64,000 bases of DNA from Pseudoclavibacter terrae (GTDB lineage: Bacteria > Actinomycetota > Actinomycetes > Actinomycetales > Microbacteriaceae), in NCBI RefSeq assembly GCF_008831075.1, contig NZ_WBJX01000002.1, forward strand, positions 310,001 through 374,000, written 5' to 3'. A model generated the notes under the pieces. The model did no database searches. It was not told the origin of the DNA and was given only the letters and a program-made list of their open reading frames with translations. This document shows positions 25,893-33,775 of this stretch, one piece after another (within the stretch, counting starts at the first letter, position 1; every line of letters begins with the position of its first letter). Both the position numbers and the translations under genes were made by a program.

Positions 25893-26582
25893 GTGGCCGC
25901 TATCGCGGCGGCTTCTTCCAGTGGACAGGGCCGCATGCTCAGCATCGGACAGGTCCTCCAGCGGCTGAACGTCGAGTTCCCCGAGCTGAGCCCGTCGAAG
26001 CTGCGGTTCCTCGAGGACAAGGGTCTCGTGCATCCCGAGCGCACGCCCAAGGGCTACCGCAAGTTCTCCGCCGCCGACGTCGCTCGGCTACGCGAGGTGC
26101 TCACCATGCAGCGGGACCTCTATCTGCCGCTCAAGGTCATCGCTGAGTACTTCGACGCGCTCGACCGTGGACTCGAGCCGGAGCTCCCGGGTTCGAGGGC
26201 ACCGCAGCGGCAGACGATGCTCGCTGCCGGCACCGTGCTGGACCGCGCACAGCTCCTCGAGCGCTCCGGCGCGAAGCCCGCCCTCCTCGAGCAGGCCGTG
26301 AGCGCTGGGTTGATCCCGGCGGCCAGCCGGTACCAGGACGACGAGCTCACGATGCTGAGCACGCTCGTCGAACTGGAGAAGGTCGGTATCGAGCCGCGAC
26401 ACCTCCGACCGTTCCGCGCCGCAGCGCACCACGAGTTCGGTCTCATCGAGCAGGCCCTGTCGACAAGCACTCGACGGGCGCGTTCGGGTGGCGAGACGCT
26501 CGAGCGGGCCCACGAGCTGGCTGAGCACCTCGAATCCGTCCGGAGATCGCTCATCCGCCAGGCCGTCCGCGGTCGCAGGTAG
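25893..26582 (+). CDS. ftsR: MerR-family regulator, FtsR-like
   Basis: A 229-residue MerR-type regulator. The winged helix reads LSIGQVLQRLNVEFPELSPS, KLRFLEDKGLVHPERTPKGY, RKFSAADVARLREVL, at about residues 15-75, and a helical domain continues to the end. It matches the FtsR/Rv1828 group, whose Corynebacterium member activates ftsZ. It follows the FHA gene directly, as in mycobacteria and corynebacteria. The start is GTG at 25893, two bases after the FHA stop; an ATG at 25935 is possible. A duplicated palindromic module upstream of ftsZ (56870-57034) is a candidate target, to be tested. Confidence 0.82.
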   Translation: MAAIAAASSSGQGRMLSIGQVLQRLNVEFPELSPSKLRFLEDKGLVHPERTPKGYRKFSAADVARLREVLTMQRDLYLPLKVIAEYFDALDRGLEPELPGSRAPQRQTMLAAGTVLDRAQLLERSGAKPALLEQAVSAGLIPAASRYQDDELTMLSTLVELEKVGIEPRHLRPFRAAAHHEFGLIEQALSTSTRRARSGGETLERAHELAEHLESVRRSLIRQAVRGRR

Positions 26583-26590
26583 GTTCACCC

Positions 26591-26611
26591 TCCACTTGAA
26601 CGTCAGGTGGA
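26591..26611. promoter_or_regulatory. Near-perfect inverted repeat after the FtsR-like gene
   Basis: TCCACTTGA (26591-26599) and TCAGGTGGA (26603-26611) surround ACG. With one G-U pair the RNA forms a full nine-base stem, nine bases after the stop. No T-run follows, so it could be an operator or a weak terminator. Confidence 0.4.
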
Positions 26612-26678
26612 TTCGAACGGCGCGAGCTCTCGTCGCGACACGCCGCTGCTCGCATCCTGAAGCCCGAGATTCAGGGCG

Positions 26679-26761
26679 AGACGGCTCGGGATCACATCGT
26701 TGTCGTTCGGAAGTAGCCGAGTCGCACGCGCTCCAATAGAATCAACTCAGACGGCTCGGGA
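26679..26761. repeat. 13-base direct repeat pair upstream of the second MerR gene
   Basis: AGACGGCTCGGGA occurs at 26679-26691 and 26749-26761, 70 bases apart. The second copy lies just after a TAGAAT hexamer at 26737-26742 that could be a -10 element. The rest of the 271-base gap between the two MerR genes holds no gene I can support. Confidence 0.45.
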
Positions 26762-26853
26762 CTTACCTCAAGTTCCCCTGTGGTAAGACCCACTGCTTCC
26801 GCCCCAGTGCTACTGGGAGCTGAGCCAGTCGAAAACGTGTGAAAGGTGCAGGC

Positions 26854-27396
26854 ATGAGCGAGCAGGGACAGGGCGACGCGCCAACCGGCGGCGAGTTGGT
26901 CTTCACCGACGGCATTCCGGACCTCGATCCGGGTTCCGGCTACCGCGGCGCCGTTGCCGCGCGGGCCGCCGGCATCACCTACCGCCAGCTCGACTACTGG
27001 GCTCGGACAGGCCTTGTCGAGCCGACCGTGCGCGGTGCGAAGGGGTCTGGCTCCCAGCGTCTCTACTCGTTCAGGGACATCCTCGTCCTCAAGCTCGTGA
27101 AGCGACTCCTCGAGACCGGCATCTCGCTCCAGCAGATCCGCACCGCAGTCGACCAGCTGCACGAGACCGGCGTCGTCGACCTCGCGCAGACGACCCTCAT
27201 GTCCGACGGTGCGAGCGTGTACCTCTGCACCTCGAACGACCAGGTCATCGACCTCGTGCACCGCGGCCAGGGCGTCTTCGGCATCTTCGTCGGCCAGGTG
27301 CTCCGCGAGGTCGAATCGACGCTCGTGGACTTCGAGCAGCAGACCATCGACCCTGTTGACGAGCTCGCCGCTCGCCGCGCAAGTCGCGCCAGCTAG
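26854..27396 (+). CDS. MerR-family regulator, Rv1830-like
   Basis: A 180-residue regulator. The winged helix spans about residues 29-95 (GYRGAVAARAAGITYRQLDY, RLYSFRDILVLKLVKRLLET). The C-terminal effector region has SVYLCTSNDQVIDLVHRGQG and GVFGIFVGQVLREVES. It closely resembles Rv1830 of M. tuberculosis, which lies in the same neighbourhood as garA and Rv1828. In mycobacteria a DUF151 nuclease gene (Rv1829) separates the two MerR genes; here that gene is absent. I chose ATG 26854, preceded by GAAAGG at 26841-26846. The stop overlaps that of the convergent ParA gene by four bases. Confidence 0.85.
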   Translation: MSEQGQGDAPTGGELVFTDGIPDLDPGSGYRGAVAARAAGITYRQLDYWARTGLVEPTVRGAKGSGSQRLYSFRDILVLKLVKRLLETGISLQQIRTAVDQLHETGVVDLAQTTLMSDGASVYLCTSNDQVIDLVHRGQGVFGIFVGQVLREVESTLVDFEQQTIDPVDELAARRASRAS

Positions 27397-28277
27397 CCGC
27401 CGGACGCCGCGCCCTCGTTCTTCGACCGGCCCCGCTGACGCCCACGCGTCACCGGGGCTTCGTCGTCGGTGCCGGCCGCGTTCGCGTATGGGCCGAGACG
27501 CCCCGCGCGCATGATGCGCTCGAGGAGCGTGTCGAAGCTCGCGGCCATCTCCTCGGCGGAGCTCCCGGGCCACAGGTGCACGGGCTTCGCCGCGCCAGTG
27601 GCCTGCTGCAGCGACGTCCGCTCTGGCAGTGCGGGGGAGAGGACAAGCGGTCCGAACATGTCGCGCAGCTCGCCGAGCCTGAACTGGTGCTCGATCGACT
27701 GATGCTTCGCTCGGTTGACGATGATGCCGAGCGGCTGCAGCCTCGGCGAGAGCTCGCGCCTGATCTCGTCCACGGCGCGCAGAGCGCGGTCCGCGGCCGC
27801 CACCGAGAAGAGTCCCGGCTCCGTCACGACGGCGACGCGGTCAGAGGCAGCCCAGGCTGTCCTGGTGAGGGCGTTGAGGGATGGCGGGCAGTCGATGAGG
27901 ACCAGGTCGTAGTCGGCTTCGACGATGGCCAGGGCCTCCTCGAGGCGCCAGATCTCGCGGATCGACGGGTTCGGGGTGTCGAAGCTCAGCGCTGCCGGGC
28001 TTCCGACCATGAGGTCGATGACGCCGTGGCCCCCCTCGCCCCACGACGAGCGGGCGATCGCGGCCCGCACGGTGCTCGGCTTGGGAGAGCGGAGGACGTC
28101 GGCGATCGTGGCGCCATCCTGTGCGCGCGCGTCGAGCCCGGTCGAGACATCCGACTGCGGATCGAGGTCGACGACGAGGGTTCTGAGCCCGCGGGCCCAT
28201 GCGGCGGAAGCGAGGCCAAGGGTCACCGTGGTCTTGCCGACGCCGCCCTTGAGGGAACTGATGCTGAGGACGAACAC
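27393..28277 (-). CDS. Orphan ParA/MinD-type ATPase
   Basis: A 294-residue P-loop ATPase with a deviant Walker A (KGGVGKTTVT, Lys10 at its start), a Walker A' region LVVDLDPQSDVSTGLD and a Walker B-like LVLIDCPPSLNALT. These are ParA/Soj features. There is no parB, parS-like cluster or plasmid gene nearby, so a chromosome-partition role is not shown; it may position another cell component. The C-terminal tail is basic (RGRQRGRSKNEG). It is transcribed opposite to both neighbours and divergent from pyc with about 77 bases between. Confidence 0.82.
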   Translation of the reverse strand: MFVLSISSLKGGVGKTTVTLGLASAAWARGLRTLVVDLDPQSDVSTGLDARAQDGATIADVLRSPKPSTVRAAIARSSWGEGGHGVIDLMVGSPAALSFDTPNPSIREIWRLEEALAIVEADYDLVLIDCPPSLNALTRTAWAASDRVAVVTEPGLFSVAAADRALRAVDEIRRELSPRLQPLGIIVNRAKHQSIEHQFRLGELRDMFGPLVLSPALPERTSLQQATGAAKPVHLWPGSSAEEMAASFDTLLERIMRAGRLGPYANAAGTDDEAPVTRGRQRGRSKNEGAASGG

Positions 28278-28354
28278 CAGCCCAGGCTACATTCACTAGG
28301 CTGGCGTCACGTTGCTGCATGCCCCTGTCGTTGTTGTCGGAAGGTGGAACACCG

Positions 28355-31300
28355 GTGTTCAAGAAGATCCTGGTTGCCAATCGAGGCGAGATCGCCATTC
28401 GCGCATTCCGTGCTGCTGTGGAGCTCGGAGCCCGGACGGTGGCGGTGTACCCCTACGAGGACCGCAACTCGCTTCACCGCCTGAAAGCTGACGAGGCCTA
28501 CCAGATCGGCACCGTGGGACAGCCGGTCCGGGCCTACCTCGACGTCGCGGAGATCCTGCGAGTCGCGAAGGAATCCGGCGCAGACGCGATCTACCCCGGC
28601 TACGGCTTCCTGAGTGAGAACCCAGAACTCGCGCGGGCCGCCCAGGAGGCGGGAATCGCCTTCATCGGGCCGCCCCCTCGCGTCCTCGAATCCGCCGGCA
28701 ACAAGGTCACGGCCAAGAACCAGGCGATCGCCGCGGGGGTGCCGGTGCTCGCTTCAAGCCAGCCCTCCACCGACCTCGACGCGCTGTGCGCCGCCGCCGA
28801 CGAGATCGGCTTCCCGATCTTCGCCAAGGCGGTCGCGGGCGGAGGCGGGCGGGGGATGCGCCGCGTCGAACGCCCGGAGGACCTGCGCGAAGCGCTCGAG
28901 TCCGCGATGAAGGAGGCGGACAGCGCCTTCGGCGACCCCACCATGTTCGTCGAGCAGGCCGTGCTCCGCCCGCGCCACATCGAAGTCCAGATCCTCGCCG
29001 ACGAGCACGGCAACGTCGTGCACCTCTTCGAGCGCGACTGCAGCGTCCAGCGACGCCACCAGAAGGTCGTCGAGATCGCGCCTGCGCCCAACCTCTCGCA
29101 GGAGGTGCGGGCGCAGCTGTACGCCGACGCGGTCGCCTTCGCCAAGTCCATCGACTACGTGAACGCCGGCACCGTCGAGTTCCTGCTCGACACGGCCGGC
29201 CCACGAGCCGGGCAGCACGTGTTCATCGAGATGAACCCGCGCATCCAGGTCGAGCACACGGTCACCGAGGAGGTGACGGATGTCGACCTCGTGCAGGCGC
29301 AGATGCGCGTCGCCTCCGGCGAGCGCCTCGACGACATGGGGCTCGAGCAGCACCAGCTGGAGCTGCACGGCTTCGCGCTGCAGTGCAGGATCACGACCGA
29401 GGACCCGTCCCAGGGGTTCCGGCCGGACACGGGCGTCATCACGACCTACCGCTCAGCCGGAGGTTCCGGCATCCGCATCGACGGCGGCACCATCGCGACG
29501 GGAGCCGAGGTGCTGCCGCACTTCGACTCGATGCTCATGAAGCTCACGGCCCGCGGGCGCGACTTCCCGGCCGCGGTGCGGCGCGCACGACGCGCGCTGT
29601 CCGAGTTCCGCATCAGAGGCGTCGCCACGAACATCCCCTTCCTCCTCGGTGTGCTCGACGATCCCGACTTCCAGCGCGGCGACGTCGCGACCGACTTCAT
29701 CGAGAAGCGCCCGGGTCTGCTCGAGTACCGTCGCCCCGGCGACCGCGGCACGAAGATCGTGAACTGGCTGGCCGACGTCACGGTCAACGCGCCACACGGC
29801 GTGCGCCCGACTTCCGTCGAGCCGCGGACGAAGCTGCCCGCGCTCGACAACTCCGTCCCGCTTCCCGCCGGGCGGCGCCAGGAGCTCCTGGACCTCGGCC
29901 CCACGGGGTTCGCAGCCCAGCTCCGCGCCGAGAAGCGCCTCGCGGTCACAGACACCACCTTCCGTGACGCCCACCAGTCGCTGCTCGCGACGCGCGTCCG
30001 CACCCGCGACCTCGTCACAGCGGCGCCCTACCTCGCGAGACTCACGCCCGAGCTGCTCTCTATCGAGGCCTGGGGCGGCGCGACCTACGATGTCGCGCTC
30101 CGCTTCCTCGGCGAGGAGCCGTGGGAGCGCCTCGCGAGTCTCCGCGAAGCCGTCCCGAACATCCCGCTCCAGATGCTGCTGCGGGGCCGCAACACCGTCG
30201 GCTACACGCCGTACCCGGAGGCCGTGACGAAGGCGTTCGTCCACGAGGCGACTGCCACCGGTGTCGACATCTTCCGCATCTTCGATGCCCTCAATGACGT
30301 CTCCCAGATGCGGCCAGCGGTCGATGCGGTCCTGGAGACGGGAACGGCTGTCGCCGAGGTTGCTCTCTGCTACACGGGCAACCTCGCCGACCCCGGCGAG
30401 CCGTTCTACACGCTCGACTACTACCTGCGCCTCGCGGAGCAGATCGTCGACGCGGGCGCCCACATCATCGCCATCAAGGACATGGCCGGGCTGCTCCGTC
30501 CGCAGGCAGCCTCGAAGCTGGTCACCGCGCTCCGCGACCGCTTCGATCTGCCCGTGCATCTGCACACGCACGACACGGCTGGCGGACAGCTCGCCACACT
30601 CCTCGCCGCCAGCGAGGCCGGCGTCGACGCCGTCGACGTCGCGAGTGCGCCCATGTCGGGCACGACCAGCCAGGCCAGCCTCTCCGCGCTCGTCGCCTCC
30701 CTCGAGCACACCGAGCGGGACACCGGCATCAGCCTCACGAACGTCACAGACCTCGAGCCCTACTGGGAAGCGGTCAGGCTCGTGTACCGTCCCTTCGAAT
30801 CCGGGCTCCCGGGTCCGACCGGTCGTGTCTACAAGCACGAGATCCCGGGAGGTCAGCTGTCGAACCTCAGGCAGCAGGCCATCGCGCTCGGCCTTGCGGA
30901 CCAGTTCGAGCGCATCGAGGACATGTACGACGCAGCCGACAAGATCCTCGGCCGCATCCCGAAGGTCACGCCGTCCTCGAAGGTCGTGGGCGACTTGGCC
31001 CTGCACCTCGTGGCCGTGGGCGCAGACCCGGCCGATTTCGCGGAGAACCCCGGAAAGTACGACATCCCGGATTCGGTCATCGGCTTCATGGCCGGTGAGC
31101 TCGGGGAGCTGCCGGCCGGATGGCCGGAGCCGTTCCGCAGCAAGGTGCTCGAGGGGCGCGACGTCAGGATCGAGGTCACACCGCTCTCCGACGCCGACGA
31201 GGCAGGACTGGCGGGGGACAGCCTCGAGCGCAGACGGACCCTCAACCGCCTCCTGTTCCCGCAGCCGACGGCGAGCTACGAGGACACCGTCCGGCTCTTC

Positions 31301-31777
31301 GGCGACCTCTCCGTGCTCGACACCCTCGACTACCTCTACGGGCTCGAACCGGGCGAGGAGCACGTCATCCACATCGGCAAGGGCGTGCAGCTCTTCGTCG
31401 GGCTCGAAGCCATCGGCGAGCCCGACGCGGATGGCATGCGCACGGTCATGGCGACCCTCAACGGGCAGCTGCGTCCGGTCTTCGTCCGCGACCGCAGCAT
31501 CAAGGTCGACACCATCGAACGCGAGAAGGCCGACAGTGGCAACCCCGGTCACGTCGCCGCGCCGTTCTCCGGAGTCGTGACGCTCCGCGTCGAGGTCGGC
31601 GAACGTGTGGCGCAGGGGCAGACCGTCGCGACCATCGAGGCCATGAAGATGGAGGCCGGCATCACGGCCCCTGTCGCGGGCGTCGTCGAGCGCCTCGCCA
31701 TCTCCTCGCCGCTCGAGGTCGGCAACGGCGACCTGCTGGTCGTCGTCCGCCCTGGCGCTGAGCGTGCAGATGACTGA
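28355..31777 (+). CDS. pyc: Pyruvate carboxylase
   Basis: A single-chain biotin enzyme of 1140 residues making oxaloacetate from pyruvate, bicarbonate and ATP. In order: biotin carboxylase (starts FKKILVANRGEIAIRAFRAA, ATP-grasp to about 450), carboxyltransferase (DTTFRDAHQSLLATRVRTRD near 543, with a PLQMLLRGRNTVGY segment), a PYC/OADA region, and a biotinyl domain with EAMKMEAG and biotinylated Lys1098. Length and order are those of a complete enzyme. The GTG at 28355 gives the conserved N-terminus and has GGAAGG about ten bases ahead; an in-frame ATG at 28319 is less likely. It overlaps the mycothione reductase gene by eight bases. Confidence 0.96.
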   Translation: MFKKILVANRGEIAIRAFRAAVELGARTVAVYPYEDRNSLHRLKADEAYQIGTVGQPVRAYLDVAEILRVAKESGADAIYPGYGFLSENPELARAAQEAGIAFIGPPPRVLESAGNKVTAKNQAIAAGVPVLASSQPSTDLDALCAAADEIGFPIFAKAVAGGGGRGMRRVERPEDLREALESAMKEADSAFGDPTMFVEQAVLRPRHIEVQILADEHGNVVHLFERDCSVQRRHQKVVEIAPAPNLSQEVRAQLYADAVAFAKSIDYVNAGTVEFLLDTAGPRAGQHVFIEMNPRIQVEHTVTEEVTDVDLVQAQMRVASGERLDDMGLEQHQLELHGFALQCRITTEDPSQGFRPDTGVITTYRSAGGSGIRIDGGTIATGAEVLPHFDSMLMKLTARGRDFPAAVRRARRALSEFRIRGVATNIPFLLGVLDDPDFQRGDVATDFIEKRPGLLEYRRPGDRGTKIVNWLADVTVNAPHGVRPTSVEPRTKLPALDNSVPLPAGRRQELLDLGPTGFAAQLRAEKRLAVTDTTFRDAHQSLLATRVRTRDLVTAAPYLARLTPELLSIEAWGGATYDVALRFLGEEPWERLASLREAVPNIPLQMLLRGRNTVGYTPYPEAVTKAFVHEATATGVDIFRIFDALNDVSQMRPAVDAVLETGTAVAEVALCYTGNLADPGEPFYTLDYYLRLAEQIVDAGAHIIAIKDMAGLLRPQAASKLVTALRDRFDLPVHLHTHDTAGGQLATLLAASEAGVDAVDVASAPMSGTTSQASLSALVASLEHTERDTGISLTNVTDLEPYWEAVRLVYRPFESGLPGPTGRVYKHEIPGGQLSNLRQQAIALGLADQFERIEDMYDAADKILGRIPKVTPSSKVVGDLALHLVAVGADPADFAENPGKYDIPDSVIGFMAGELGELPAGWPEPFRSKVLEGRDVRIEVTPLSDADEAGLAGDSLERRRTLNRLLFPQPTASYEDTVRLFGDLSVLDTLDYLYGLEPGEEHVIHIGKGVQLFVGLEAIGEPDADGMRTVMATLNGQLRPVFVRDRSIKVDTIEREKADSGNPGHVAAPFSGVVTLRVEVGERVAQGQTVATIEAMKMEAGITAPVAGVVERLAISSPLEVGNGDLLVVVRPGAERADD

Positions 31778-33176
31778 GCGCCCTGCCGCCGAGCACTTCG
31801 ACCTGCTCATCATCGGCGCAGGCTCCGGCAACACGCTCCCACCAGGCGACGAGGACGGGCCGAAGACGGCCATCGTCGATGACGGTCCGCACTTCGGCGG
31901 CACGTGCCTCAACGTCGGGTGCATTCCAACGAAGATGTTCGTGCACGTCGCCGACGTGGTTCGGAACGCACGGGACGCGCAGCGGCTGGGCGTCCATGAC
32001 GTCCGCCTGCGTCCCTCATGGCCGGAGGTGCGCGACCGCGTCTTCGGGCGGATCGACCAGATCAGCGAGGGCGGGGAGAGCTACCGGGAGCACGGGAACC
32101 CGCGGGTGACGCTCGTGCGCGAGCGCGTCGAGATGCTCGGTGACCGCGAGGTGCTGACCGCCTCCGGGCGGAGGCTGAGCGCGGAGACGCTGGTCATCGC
32201 TGCGGGCAGCCGGGCACGCCACCACGATGTGGTGCCCCTCAGCTCGCCGCTCGTGCACACGTCGGACACGATCATGCGCATCGACGATGCGCCGCGCCGC
32301 CTCGCCATCATCGGCGGTGGGTCGATCGCATCGGAGTTCGCGCACGTCTTCAGCGCCTTCGGCTCCGAGGTCACGCAGCTCGTGCGCGGGCGCGTGCTCT
32401 CCTCGCTCGACGCGGACGTCGCCGCGACGTTCACGGAGGCCGCCCGCGAGCGTTGGCGTGTCGAGACCGGCACCTCCGTCGTCGACTTCTCCGAGGACGG
32501 TCGAGTCGCGACGCTCACGACCGACGCGGGGGAGCGGATCGAGGTCGACGCCGTGCTGGTGGCGATCGGCCGCATCCCCAACACGGATACGCTCGGCACC
32601 TACGAGGTCGGCTTCGACCACCACGATGACGGCCGGTTGCGAGTGGACGCCTACCAGCGTGTGCTGCGTGACGGCCACCCGGTCCCCGGAGTGTTCGCGC
32701 TCGGTGACATCGACTCGGAGCACCAGCTCAAGCACGTCGCCAACCACGAGGCGAGAGTCGTCGCGCACAACATCGCCGTCGAGTCCGGGCGCCGTCTTAT
32801 GAAGAACACGCTGGGCCCCGTGCCGGACGTGGTCTTCACCGACCCCCAGATCGCGAGCTTCGGAGTGACGCTCGAGCGCGCCGAGCAGCTGGGCTACGAC
32901 GCATTCGAGGTCATGCACCACTACGGTTCCACCGCGTGGGGCTGGGCGCTCGAAGACCAGCGGAGCTTCTGTAAACTCGTCATCGCGCGGGGCAGCGCGA
33001 CCATCCTCGGGGCACACATCGTGGGTCCTGATGCGGCGGTCCTGCTCCAGCCCCTCGTCCTCGCGGCGAGCTTCGGGCATTCCATCAGGGGCCTCGCGCG
33101 TGGCCAGTACTGGCCTCACCCCGCAGCGAGCGAGGTGGTCGAGAACGCGCTGCTGCGCGCCGAGGAGGAACTGTGA
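31770..33176 (+). CDS. mtr: Mycothione reductase
   Basis: A 468-residue FAD disulfide reductase. FAD-binding motif [10 protein letters not shown] (12-21), redox-active disulfide Cys46/Cys51 in [16 protein letters not shown](P)-binding [17 protein letters not shown] in the middle, second FAD motif [11 protein letters not shown], and a C-terminal dimer domain with [16 protein letters not shown] containing the active-site His. It keeps mycothiol reduced in the cytoplasm; mycothiol is actinobacterial, which supports the taxon. ATG 31770 is used; GTG 31764 is possible. Its stop overlaps the deformylase start (GTGA). Confidence 0.9.
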   Translation: MTERPAAEHFDLLIIGAGSGNTLPPGDEDGPKTAIVDDGPHFGGTCLNVGCIPTKMFVHVADVVRNARDAQRLGVHDVRLRPSWPEVRDRVFGRIDQISEGGESYREHGNPRVTLVRERVEMLGDREVLTASGRRLSAETLVIAAGSRARHHDVVPLSSPLVHTSDTIMRIDDAPRRLAIIGGGSIASEFAHVFSAFGSEVTQLVRGRVLSSLDADVAATFTEAARERWRVETGTSVVDFSEDGRVATLTTDAGERIEVDAVLVAIGRIPNTDTLGTYEVGFDHHDDGRLRVDAYQRVLRDGHPVPGVFALGDIDSEHQLKHVANHEARVVAHNIAVESGRRLMKNTLGPVPDVVFTDPQIASFGVTLERAEQLGYDAFEVMHHYGSTAWGWALEDQRSFCKLVIARGSATILGAHIVGPDAAVLLQPLVLAASFGHSIRGLARGQYWPHPAASEVVENALLRAEEEL

Positions 33177-33736
33177 CCGTTCGCCCCATCCGCTACTACG
33201 GTGACCCGGTGCTCCGCACGCCCGCCGAGCAGATCACCGTCATCGATGACCGCATCCGCAGCCTCGTCACCGATCTGCTGGACACGACATCGCTCGAGGG
33301 GAGGGCCGGCGTCGCCGCGCCGCAGATCGGCGTGGGACTCGCGGCCTTCTCGTACAACATCGACGGTGCGACCGGCTACGTGCTCAACCCGGTGCTCGAG
33401 AGCGCCTGGGGCGAGCTCGACGAGATCGACGAAGGCTGCTTGTCGGTTCCTGGGCTCTGGAACAAGACATCGCGGTACGAGCACGCGCGAGTGACCGGCA
33501 TCGACCTGGACGGCGAGCCCGTGGTGCTCGAGGGGTCCGGGCTCATGGCGCAGATGCTGCAGCACGAGACCGACCACCTCAAGGGCGTGGTCTACATCGA
33601 CACGCTGGCTCCGGAACACCGGAAGGCCGCGATGCGCGAGATCCGCGGCAGCGAGTGGTTCGCGCCGGCGACGGCGGCCAGTGCGTCCAAGGCGGGCACG
33701 AGTACAGCAAGCGCCTTCGGCCGCCCGACTCGCTGA
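33173..33736 (+). CDS. def: Peptide deformylase
   Basis: A 187-residue metalloenzyme that removes the formyl group from new proteins. The three family motifs are GVAAPQ (46-51), EGCLSVP with metal ligand Cys89, and QHETDHLKG with His131, Glu132 and His135. The first motif usually reads GxGxAAxQ; here a Glu-Gly-Arg-Ala-Gly precedes it ([11 protein letters not shown]), a mild variation seen in some actinobacterial enzymes. The C-terminal 25 residues are an Ala/Ser-rich tail. The GTG start overlaps the mtr stop. A long hairpin spans the stop codon. Confidence 0.92.
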   Translation: MTVRPIRYYGDPVLRTPAEQITVIDDRIRSLVTDLLDTTSLEGRAGVAAPQIGVGLAAFSYNIDGATGYVLNPVLESAWGELDEIDEGCLSVPGLWNKTSRYEHARVTGIDLDGEPVVLEGSGLMAQMLQHETDHLKGVVYIDTLAPEHRKAAMREIRGSEWFAPATAASASKAGTSTASAFGRPTR

Positions 33737-33755
33737 GGGGCATGGCCGAAGGCGC
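33711..33755 (+). terminator. Hairpin spanning the def stop codon
   Basis: GCGCCTTCGGCC (33711-33722) pairs perfectly with GGCCGAAGGCGC (33744-33755). The 21-base loop contains the def stop codon at 33734-33736. It lies between the convergent def and acyl-CoA ligase genes. No T-run follows; it may act as a terminator or protect the RNA end. Confidence 0.6.
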
Positions 33756-33775
33756 AGGATCGCTGCTCTGACGAT

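Noticed and set aside
29453-31924. Minus-strand open frame of 823 codons opposite pyc
   Set aside because: Antisense shadow of a complete pyruvate carboxylase; no domain recognised.
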